A DNA stretch of 11,638 nt, taken from NCBI GenBank assembly GCA_029884275.1, contig JAOUIC010000016.1, positions 1 to 11,638 of the forward strand, given 5' to 3'. The position numbers were made by a program, and so were the translations under genes. This DNA comes from Gemmatimonadota bacterium. GTDB taxonomy: Bacteria > Gemmatimonadota > Gemmatimonadetes > Gemmatimonadales > GWC2-71-9. Shown here in pieces: positions 6,223 through 11,638 of this stretch (position 1 is its first letter; every line of letters begins with the position of its first letter). The notes beneath the pieces are model-generated. The model saw only the letters and a program-made list of their open reading frames with translations, ran no database searches and was not told where the DNA came from.

Positions 6223-8462
6223 GGGCGAGCCTCACCGTCGCGCGGCGTGAAGTCCGGGCGCTGCTCGACACCCCCGCGGGCTACGTGCTGCTGACGGTGT
6301 TCCTGATCGTGAACGCCTTCCTGTTCTTCCGGCAGGCGTATCTCACCAACACCGCCTCGCTGCGGCCGATGCTGGACCTGCTGCCCTGGCTGTTCCTCTT
6401 CTTCGTGCCCGCCGTCGCCATGCGGACCCTGGCCGAGGACACCCGGAGCGGCCAGCTCGAGGTGCTGCTGTCGCAGCCGCTCACCGAGTTCGAGCTGCTG
6501 CTGGGCAAGTACTTCGGCGCGACGTTCTTCCTCTGGCTGGCGCTGCTGGCCACGGTGCCCATCCCGGTCGGCCTGTCGCTCGCGTCCGAGTCGAGCTGGG
6601 GTCCCGTGGTGGCGCAGTACATCGGCGCGATGCTGTTCGCGGCGGGCCTGGCGGGAGTGGGAGTCTGGGCGTCGTGCATCACCCGCAGCCAGATCACCGC
6701 GTTCATCGTGGCGGTCGGCGTGATGTTCCTGCTGGTGCTGGTGGGGCTCAACCCCCTCGTGGTCGGGCTGCCGCCCCAGCTCGGGGCGGTCGCCGCGCGG
6801 CTCGGCGTGCTGTCGCACTTCGACAGTATCGGTCGAGGGGTGGTGGACCTGCGGGACGTGATCTACTTCGTGTCGCTGGCCGCGGTGTTCCTCGCGCTGG
6901 CCTTTGGAACGCTGCTGGGCCGCAGGCTGGCGCAGGGACAGGCGCCGGCGCGACGGCTCCGGCTCGGGGTGCTGCTCATGGTCGCCACGCTGGTGGTGGT
7001 GAACCTGCTGGGCGGCTACATCGGCGGCCGCCTCGACCTCACGCCGGGTCGGCTGTACACCCTCTCGGAAGGGAGCCGCTCCCTTGCCAGGTCGCTCGAC
7101 GACCTGGTCACCATCAAGGTCTTCGCCTCGAAGGAACTGCCCGCCGAGGTCGCGCTGCTGGAGCGCGACCTGGCCGACCTGCTGCGCGACCTGCGCGCCG
7201 CGGGCGGCGGCAGGATCCGCATTGTGCAGTCCGACCCGGGCGACGACGCCGAGGCGCGGCGTGAGGCGCGGACGCTGGGTGTCACCCCGGTCCAGTTCAA
7301 CGTCGTCGGGCGCTCCGAGCTGCAGGTGAAGGAGGGCTACTTCGGGCTGGTGATCCAGTATGCCGACCAGACCCATCCGATCCCGGTCATCCAGCGGACC
7401 GACGACCTCGAGTATCGCATCGCCGCCGCGATCCGGAGCCTGACACGCAAGTCGAAGCCGGTCATCGGGCTCGTCGTCGCGATGGATGATTGGGGCCGCG
7501 AGGGCCGCACCCTGGGGCTGGTGCAGCAGGAGCTGAGCCGGAGTTACACCGTCGTCCCGGTCTCGCTGGACGACCCCGCGAACCTGGCCGACTCGATCCG
7601 GACGATCATCGTCGCCGGCCAGCCCGACAGCCTGGTTCCGGCGGTGCGGGAGCGGTTCGCCGAGTTCTTCCGGTCGGGTGGCAGCGCCCTGATCATGACC
7701 ACGGGAGCGCCGGTGGACGGTCGCACGCCGCAGGTGAGCGCCCGGGAGCCGGCCTGGAACGAGCTGCTCGCGCCCTTCCGCGTGAAGATCCGTCCCGACC
7801 TGGTGTACGACCTTGCCGCCAACCAGATCGTCCCGATGCCGGGCGAAGGCGGTGCCCAGGTGCTCCGCCCCTACCCCCTCTGGCTCCGGGCCCGTGCGGT
7901 GCCGGGGACGATTGTGACCGACGGCGTGGGCGAGGTGAGCCTGCTCTGGTCGAGCAGCATCGACACCTTGCCGGGGCAGGGTGGCCTGATCACGCCACTG
8001 CTGCTTTCCAGCCGGGCGGCCGGGGTGGCGGAAGGGATGATCGATCTCGACCCAACCCGTTTCTTTCCCGAAACCGATCTCCGGTCCCGGCCGCTCGCCG
8101 TCATGGTCCAGCCTGCCGACGCGGATACTGGCAGAGCCCGGGGGCGGCTGGTGCTGGTCGGGAACATGGAGTTTGCCACCGACCGCTACGCCAGCAGCGC
8201 GGCGGAGAATGGCATCTTCGTCCTGAACGCCATTGACTGGCTGGCGCAGGACGAGGCCCTGATCGGCATCCGCAGCCGCGACCGGCGACCCCCACGCCTC
8301 GTGTTCACCAGCCCTGCGCTGCAGCAGGGGATCAAGTACGCCAACGTGGCCGGCATTCCCCTCCTTATCGCCGTGGGAGGGTTCATCCACCTGGTTCGCC
8401 GCCGGCGCCGGTCTCGCACCCCGTGGCAGACGCAGGATGAACCTGCGGGAGGTGCGGCATGA
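6219..8462 (+). CDS. Fused ABC-2 permease (GldF-like) and GldG-like extracytoplasmic domain protein
   Basis: This 747-residue membrane protein partners the upstream ATPase. Residues 1-235 form an ABC-2 permease with about six helices (near 20-42, 52-70, 97-120, 130-152, 158-182 and 213-234). A basic loop (235-248) leads to a seventh helix (about 249-267). The GldG/ABC-transporter-auxiliary region begins there with RLDLTPGRLYTLSEGSRSLA (271-290), a close fit to the GldG hallmark. It runs to about 700 and is followed by an anchor helix (about 709-726) and five arginines (727-731). Positive-inside reasoning puts both termini in the cytoplasm and the central 430 residues outside. The ATG overlaps the ATPase stop, with GGGGAGG at 6208-6214 close upstream. 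In Flavobacterium GldF and GldG are separate proteins; here they are one. Transport substrate and any link to motility are unknown, and no other gld gene is visible. Confidence 0.88.
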   Translation: MRASLTVARREVRALLDTPAGYVLLTVFLIVNAFLFFRQAYLTNTASLRPMLDLLPWLFLFFVPAVAMRTLAEDTRSGQLEVLLSQPLTEFELLLGKYFGATFFLWLALLATVPIPVGLSLASESSWGPVVAQYIGAMLFAAGLAGVGVWASCITRSQITAFIVAVGVMFLLVLVGLNPLVVGLPPQLGAVAARLGVLSHFDSIGRGVVDLRDVIYFVSLAAVFLALAFGTLLGRRLAQGQAPARRLRLGVLLMVATLVVVNLLGGYIGGRLDLTPGRLYTLSEGSRSLARSLDDLVTIKVFASKELPAEVALLERDLADLLRDLRAAGGGRIRIVQSDPGDDAEARREARTLGVTPVQFNVVGRSELQVKEGYFGLVIQYADQTHPIPVIQRTDDLEYRIAAAIRSLTRKSKPVIGLVVAMDDWGREGRTLGLVQQELSRSYTVVPVSLDDPANLADSIRTIIVAGQPDSLVPAVRERFAEFFRSGGSALIMTTGAPVDGRTPQVSAREPAWNELLAPFRVKIRPDLVYDLAANQIVPMPGEGGAQVLRPYPLWLRARAVPGTIVTDGVGEVSLLWSSSIDTLPGQGGLITPLLLSSRAAGVAEGMIDLDPTRFFPETDLRSRPLAVMVQPADADTGRARGRLVLVGNMEFATDRYASSAAENGIFVLNAIDWLAQDEALIGIRSRDRRPPRLVFTSPALQQGIKYANVAGIPLLIAVGGFIHLVRRRRRSRTPWQTQDEPAGGAA

Positions 8463-9361
8463 CGCCCGACGTGCTGCGGCGGATCGCCGTCGTGCTCGGT
8501 GTCGCGCTGGCGCTCTGGGGGGCCGGGTACATGTGGAGGCAGGGCCACCGTGACGAGCCGGGAACCCTTCGCCTGCCGCCGGTCGACACCGCGAGCGTGG
8601 AGGAGATCGCCCTGCGCCGGCCCACGGATACGCTCGTCGCGAGGCGGGCCCCGGGTGGGTGGACCGTCAACGGGTTCCCGGCCTCGGCCGAGCAGGTCGC
8701 CAAACTCCTGGCCGCCTACGCCGACAGTTCGATCCGCACCGAATTGGTCGCAGAGTCGCCGGCGTCCCACGCCCGGCTGGGGGTGGATTCCGCGGCTGGC
8801 CGCCGGTTCACAATCGCGGCTGGCGGGACAGTCGTCGCCGACTTCGTGCTGGGGAACCGCGGGCCCGACTTCGAGGGAACCTACCTTCGGGCCCGGAGCG
8901 ACTCCGCGGTGTACCTGCTCCATGGGGAGATCACCGACGTGTTCCTCGACGCGCTGGATGCCTGGCGCGAGAAGCGCATCGTGGCGGTCCCAGCCGAGAG
9001 CATCGCGGCGGTGGAGGTCGCGGTGGGCCGCGCGAGCTGGCGGCTGGCCCGGCAGGATGGCAGGTGGGTGTCGGGTGGCGCATCGGCGGACAGCGTGAAA
9101 GTACGGCGCTACCTGGGGCAGTTCGAAGGGCTTCGCGCCAGCGGCTTTCCCGATCCCGCCCTTGACCCTCCGCGATTCGAGCCTCTGGCGCGGACCGTGA
9201 GCGTGCTCGGTGGCGCCGGGGCCGTGCTCGCGAGGCTCGAGTTCGTGGATGCGGGAGGCGGAGCGTTCTGGGTCCGGGAGGCGGGGCAGGGCGTCGTGTA
9301 CCGGTTGCCTTCGGCCACGGTTGACCTGATCGCTCCCGCCCGGCCCGACCTGCTTCCCTAG
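8459..9361 (+). CDS. Membrane-anchored DUF4340-type protein, third gene of the GldA/GldFG module
   Basis: The function is unknown. The 300-residue product has one N-terminal helix (about 9-25, preceded by R7 and R8), so the remainder is probably extracytoplasmic. No lipobox cysteine is seen. The body has two similar halves. Residues 47-165 (VEEIALRR, GGWTVNG, then ADFVLGN and AVYLLHGEITDVF) echo residues 181-295 (IAAVEVAVG, GRWVSGG, then ARLEFVD and VVYRLPSATVDLI), each like a small beta-rich unit. Genes for DUF4340 proteins commonly follow GldG-like genes, and that context together with the repeated W-x-(V/S) pattern supports the assignment. The ATG overlaps the preceding stop by four bases, and GGGAGG at 8447-8452 lies six bases upstream, so it is co-translated with the fusion gene. 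It ends at the hairpin facing the kinase gene. Confidence 0.75.
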   Translation: MTPDVLRRIAVVLGVALALWGAGYMWRQGHRDEPGTLRLPPVDTASVEEIALRRPTDTLVARRAPGGWTVNGFPASAEQVAKLLAAYADSSIRTELVAESPASHARLGVDSAAGRRFTIAAGGTVVADFVLGNRGPDFEGTYLRARSDSAVYLLHGEITDVFLDALDAWREKRIVAVPAESIAAVEVAVGRASWRLARQDGRWVSGGASADSVKVRRYLGQFEGLRASGFPDPALDPPRFEPLARTVSVLGGAGAVLARLEFVDAGGGAFWVREAGQGVVYRLPSATVDLIAPARPDLLP

Positions 9362-9395
9362 ATTGCGGCCCGGGCCCGGCCGGCCGCCAGCAATC
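9361..9395. terminator. Inverted repeat filling the gap between convergent genes; possible bidirectional terminator
   Basis: GATTGCGGC (9361-9369) pairs with GCC-A-GCAATC (9386-9395), with one bulged A at 9389. The 16-base interior is all G and C and can pair further. The structure occupies the whole interval between the TAG of the DUF4340-type gene and the TAG of the kinase gene on the other strand. There is no U-run on either side, so it is not a textbook intrinsic terminator. It could still stop or protect both transcripts. Confidence 0.5.
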
Positions 9396-10331
9396 CTACC
9401 AGACCTTCCACCAGCGTTCCCTGGCCTCGGGCTCCTCGCCCGATGGTGGTGAATCGGAAGCGGTCTTGAAGCCTCCGGGGATGGGGATGTCGGAGGTCAC
9501 GCGCCGGGTTGGTCCCAGTCCCAGGTCCTCGAGCAGGGCCAGAGCCGTGGGATAGCGGTCGTCGGGGTGCTTCGCGAGGAGCCTCAGGATGATCCGCTCC
9601 ACCCGCTTGGAGAGCTCCGGCCGGCGGGTGCGTGGCGCTTCCGGAGTGTCCTCCACGTGCATCCGGGCCAGTTCGAACCAGTCGGGTGACTTGAACGGGA
9701 CCTCCCCCGTCACCATCCGGTACATCGTGATGCCGAGGGAATAGAGGTCGGAACGGCCATCGAGGGTGCGCCCCTGGGCCTGCTCAGGGGAGACGTAGGC
9801 CGGGGTGCCGATGGTCATCATGAACCCGGTGGCCGCCACGTATCCGCTGACCGCCCGCGCAATGCCGAAGTCCGTCAGGACCGGCCGGCCGTCCTCCGCG
9901 AGCAGGATGTTGTCCGGCTTGATGTCGCGGTGGATCACGTTGCGCTCGTGGGCAAAGGCGAGGGCCTGGGCGACTCCCGCGGCGATCCGCACCACCTCCG
10001 GCTCGTCCAGCACCGGCGTCTGCTCCAGCCGTCCTCTCAGGCTGCCCGGGTGCAGCTCCATCGAGAAGTACGCCAGCCCCTGGTCCACTCCCACATCTTC
10101 GATCTGGACGATGTTCGGGTGCCGCAGCTCGGCGGCGAAGGCCGACTCCTGCCGGAACCGCGATTCGAACGCCGGATCGTTGGCGTACCTGGGCTTCAAG
10201 ACCTTGAGCGCCAAAGACTTGCCATCATCTCTGTGCGCGGCGTAGACCCATGCGAACCCTCCCTGGCCGAGCAGCCGGTCGCAGGTGAAGGCCCCAATGC
10301 GGGTTCCCGGGGCGGGGGGCTCTTGGCTCAT
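9396..10331 (-). CDS. Soluble Hanks-type serine/threonine protein kinase
   Basis: This is a eukaryotic-like protein kinase of 311 residues. The kinase domain spans about 12-270. The glycine-rich loop is GQGGFAWVY (22-30), K43 lies in ALKVLK, and E62 is the likely helix-C glutamate. The catalytic loop is HRDIKPDN (134-141) with D136 and N141, DFG is at 154-156, and GTPAYVSPEQ (175-184) ends an activation loop rich in Thr (168, 173, 176). All catalytic residues are present, so it should be active. A tail of about 40 residues is Pro/Glu/Ser-rich and ends in WWKVW. No membrane helix, PASTA repeat or sensor domain is seen, so it is probably cytosolic. The ATG has only a weak purine-rich stretch upstream. 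The gene stands alone on the minus strand between two plus-strand groups, and its substrates cannot be inferred. Confidence 0.93.
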   Translation of the reverse strand: MSQEPPAPGTRIGAFTCDRLLGQGGFAWVYAAHRDDGKSLALKVLKPRYANDPAFESRFRQESAFAAELRHPNIVQIEDVGVDQGLAYFSMELHPGSLRGRLEQTPVLDEPEVVRIAAGVAQALAFAHERNVIHRDIKPDNILLAEDGRPVLTDFGIARAVSGYVAATGFMMTIGTPAYVSPEQAQGRTLDGRSDLYSLGITMYRMVTGEVPFKSPDWFELARMHVEDTPEAPRTRRPELSKRVERIILRLLAKHPDDRYPTALALLEDLGLGPTRRVTSDIPIPGGFKTASDSPPSGEEPEARERWWKVW

Positions 10332-10435
10332 CCGGGGTTGCTCTCGGCGAGAGGGACGGGTTATTGTTCTATGCTACGTTAGAGACAGCACTTAGGGGCG
10401 ACCGCCCCGGCACGCGACACGAGGATACCCGCAGC
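10332..10435. promoter_or_regulatory. Divergent intergenic region between the kinase gene and rpsO
   Basis: These 104 bases must carry the start signals of both the kinase gene (minus strand) and rpsO (plus strand). A locally AT-rich patch at 10361-10380 is the only one nearby. It contains TATGCT at 10370-10375, a possible -10 for rpsO (4 of 6 to consensus), and on the other strand TAGAAC, a possible -10 for the kinase gene. I find no acceptable -35 at standard spacing for either. A short palindrome, CTCTC-GGC-GAGAG (10341-10353), lies between this patch and the kinase start and could be an operator or a leader hairpin. Confidence 0.4.
10395..10408 (+). promoter_or_regulatory. Small GC hairpin in the rpsO 5' leader
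   Basis: GGGGC (10395-10399) pairs with GCCCC (10404-10408) around a GACC tetraloop, 27 bases before the rpsO ATG. S15 represses its own mRNA through structured leaders in several phyla, with different RNA shapes, so this could belong to such an element. The rest of the leader shows no second stem that I can pair with confidence. Confidence 0.3.
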
Positions 10436-10696
10436 ATGAGTTTCGACAAGCAGCCAGTCATCGCCAAGCAGCGCCTGCACGAGACCGACACCGGTTCGGC
10501 GCGAGTGCAGATCGCCCTGCTGACGGAGCGGATCAACTCGCTCACCGACCACTTCCGCACCCACCAGAAGGACCACCACAGTCGTCGCGGTCTGCTCAAG
10601 ATGGTGGGTACCCGTCGCCGGCTCCTGAGCTACCTCAAGCGCAACGATCTGGCGACCTACCGCGCGCTGATCGAACAGCTCGGGCTTCGTCACTAA
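10436..10696 (+). CDS. rpsO: 30S ribosomal protein S15
   Basis: S15 is a primary binder of 16S rRNA that organises the central platform of the small subunit and contributes to an intersubunit bridge. The product is 86 residues (E. coli 89). Family blocks are present in order: TGSARVQIALLTERINSLTDH (about 19-39), the rRNA-contacting FRTHQKDHHSRRGLLKMVGTR, and RRLLSYLKRNDLATYRALIEQLGLRH at the C-terminus. The ATG at 10436 fits the family N-terminus. An in-frame TTG at 10364 would add 24 unrelated residues. GAGG at 10421-10424 is the likely ribosome binding site, at a rather long 11 bases. The gene begins a plus-strand unit diverging from the kinase gene and is followed after 83 bases by pnp, the widespread rpsO-pnp pairing. 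truB and ribF, often found upstream elsewhere, are absent. Confidence 0.97.
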   Translation: MSFDKQPVIAKQRLHETDTGSARVQIALLTERINSLTDHFRTHQKDHHSRRGLLKMVGTRRRLLSYLKRNDLATYRALIEQLGLRH

Positions 10697-10712
10697 CTCG
10701 TCGCGTCATTTT

Positions 10713-10745
10713 GGGGCGTCCCAGCCAGCCTGGCCGGGACGCCCT
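10713..10745 (+). terminator. Strong hairpin between rpsO and pnp (terminator, attenuator or processing site)
   Basis: GGGCGTCCC (10714-10722) is perfectly complementary to GGGACGCCC (10736-10744). Inside, GCCA (10724-10727) pairs with TGGC (10731-10734) around a GCC loop, leaving a single A/C mismatch between the two stems. A G-U pair can extend the base. The sequence after it, TCAACCTATT, has no T-run, so intrinsic termination would be inefficient. A partial terminator or an RNase cleavage site in an rpsO-pnp mRNA fits at least as well. Confidence 0.6.
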
Positions 10746-10768
10746 CAACCTATTGGGGCCAGAGGCTC

Positions 10769-10773
10769 AGGAA
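10769..10773 (+). promoter_or_regulatory. Ribosome binding site of pnp
   Basis: AGGAA ends six bases before the GTG at 10780. Together with the N-terminal similarity of the product to the family, it fixes this GTG as the start, since no in-frame ATG is available near the beginning of the gene. Confidence 0.7.
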
Positions 10774-10779
10774 CAGGCT

Positions 10780-11638
10780 GTGACCACCCATCGCATTGAA
10801 ACGACATTCGCGGGCCGTCCGCTCATCATCGAGTCCGGCCGTCTCGCCAAGCAGGCGGCAGGTTCCGCCTGGGTCCAGTTCGGGGAGACCGCGGTCCTCG
10901 CGGCCGTGACCGTCTCACCCAATCAGTCGTCCCTCCCGTTCTTCCCGCTCACCGTCGAATATCGCGAAAAGACCTATGCCGCGGGCAAGTTCCCCGGCGG
11001 GTTCCTCAAGCGCGAGGGACGTCCGAGCGACAAGGAGATCCTCTCCTGCCGGGTGGTGGACCGCTCGATCCGCCCGCTCTTTCCCGAGGGATTCCGGAAC
11101 GAGGTCCAGGTCTTCATCACGGTCATGTCGGCCGACCAGGAAAACGACGCCGATGTGCTCGGCCTGGTGGCGGCCTCGGTCGCCCTGGCGTCGTCCCCGG
11201 TGCCGTGGAACGGGCCGCTGGCCGCGGTGCGGGTGGGACGGGTGGACGGGAACTGGATCCTCAACCCGACCTTCCAGCAGCTCGAGTTCTCCTCCCTCGA
11301 TGTCACGGTGAGCGGCACCGCCGACTCGGTCATGATGGTCGAGGGCGGCGCGCTCGAAGTCTCCGAGGCGGAGATGCTGGAGGCCCTGAAGGTGGCGCAG
11401 AAGGGCATCAAGGAGCTGCTGGGGCACGCCAAGAAGGTCATCGCCAAGGCGTCCGGCGAGAAGCTCGCCTGGGTCCGGGACGAGCCCGACGCGGCGCTGG
11501 TCGCGCGGGTCAAGCAGCTGGCGGAAGCCGACATGTCCAAGGCGATCAACGCCAAGGACAAGCACGCGCGCGCCGCGAACATCGAGGCGGTCAAGGTCAA
11601 GGTCCGCGAGGCGATGGCGGAGGAGTTCCCCGACAGCG
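10780..11638 (+). CDS. pnp: Polyribonucleotide nucleotidyltransferase (PNPase), 3'-truncated by the window edge
   Basis: PNPase is a phosphorolytic 3'-5' exoribonuclease, a trimer central to mRNA decay and often part of a degradosome. The frame is open from GTG 10780 to the edge, giving 286 complete codons of a protein normally near 700 residues. The visible part covers the first RNase PH domain and the start of the linking helical domain. Recognisable blocks are the start THRIETTFAGRPLIIESGRLA, FGETAVLAAV, FFPLTVEYREKTYAAGKFPG, KREGRPSDKEIL, DRSIRPLFPEGF, NEVQVF and the LNPT segment. The second catalytic core and the KH and S1 RNA-binding domains lie beyond the window. The gene follows rpsO at 83 bases, across a strong hairpin. 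In E. coli this interval carries an RNase III site used for pnp autoregulation; whether that holds here is unknown. Confidence 0.95.
   Translation, partial: MTTHRIETTFAGRPLIIESGRLAKQAAGSAWVQFGETAVLAAVTVSPNQSSLPFFPLTVEYREKTYAAGKFPGGFLKREGRPSDKEILSCRVVDRSIRPLFPEGFRNEVQVFITVMSADQENDADVLGLVAASVALASSPVPWNGPLAAVRVGRVDGNWILNPTFQQLEFSSLDVTVSGTADSVMMVEGGALEVSEAEMLEALKVAQKGIKELLGHAKKVIAKASGEKLAWVRDEPDAALVARVKQLAEADMSKAINAKDKHARAANIEAVKVKVREAMAEEFPDS

Noticed and set aside
6156..8390. A 744-codon open frame on the minus strand covering nearly all of the GldFG fusion gene
   Set aside because: Its translation is dominated by His, Gln, Arg, Gly, Pro and Asp with no recognisable domain. This is what the antisense of a GC-rich hydrophobic gene gives, because stop codons are rare there. 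The plus strand has clear homology and coupled starts.
10251..10268. Ala in place of the third glycine in the kinase glycine-rich loop
   Set aside because: GxGG(F/M)A is common in active bacterial Hanks-type kinases, so it does not indicate a pseudokinase.
10364..10435. TTG at 10364 as an alternative start of rpsO
   Set aside because: The 24 extra residues do not resemble S15 proteins, and the region looks like a promoter and leader.
1..11638. Mobile elements, CRISPR arrays, tRNAs and phage or toxin-antitoxin genes
   Set aside because: I looked for transposase motifs, regularly spaced direct repeats, tRNA-like cloverleaf ends and small paired genes on both strands and saw none. Composition is even across the window, with no sign of recent transfer.

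Overview
The window is ordinary, gene-dense, GC-rich bacterial chromosome (about two-thirds G+C by eye). It holds eleven protein-coding genes. pyrH is cut at the left edge and pnp at the right edge. I see no tRNA, rRNA, CRISPR array, insertion sequence, integrase or phage gene. The gene content fits a diderm bacterium outside the Proteobacteria. Gemmatimonadota is my best guess, from the combination of high GC, a GldA/GldFG-type transporter and a Hanks-type kinase, but this is inference and not demonstrated.

Region 1 (2-5174, + strand) is a tightly packed housekeeping operon: pyrH (UMP kinase), frr (ribosome recycling factor), uppS (undecaprenyl diphosphate synthase), cdsA (CDP-diacylglycerol synthase), dxr (DXP reductoisomerase) and rseP (site-2 intramembrane protease). 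Neighbouring genes overlap by 1-4 bases or are 4-6 bases apart, so translational coupling is likely. Together they supply UTP precursors, recycle ribosomes, and make the isoprenoid carrier and phospholipid precursors of the envelope. RseP handles envelope stress. The order uppS-cdsA-dxr-rseP is that of Bacillus, not E. coli.

Region 2 (5278-9361, + strand) is a three-gene membrane module joined by ATGA overlaps. It encodes a GldA-like ABC ATPase, a single polypeptide fusing a GldF-like permease to a GldG-like extracytoplasmic domain, and a membrane-anchored DUF4340-type protein with two repeated halves. The substrate and role cannot be read from the sequence.

Region 3 (9396-10331, - strand) is a soluble Hanks-type Ser/Thr kinase. 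It converges on the transporter module across a 34-base gap filled by an inverted repeat, and it diverges from rpsO across a 104-base gap.

Region 4 (10436-11638, + strand) is rpsO (S15) followed by pnp (polynucleotide phosphorylase, GTG start, open at the right edge). A strong hairpin lies between them, as in the classic rpsO-pnp arrangement. No intergenic stretch exceeds 104 bases. I found no convincing undescribed system. The transporter module, the kinase next to it and the compact RNA hairpins are the points most worth a second look.
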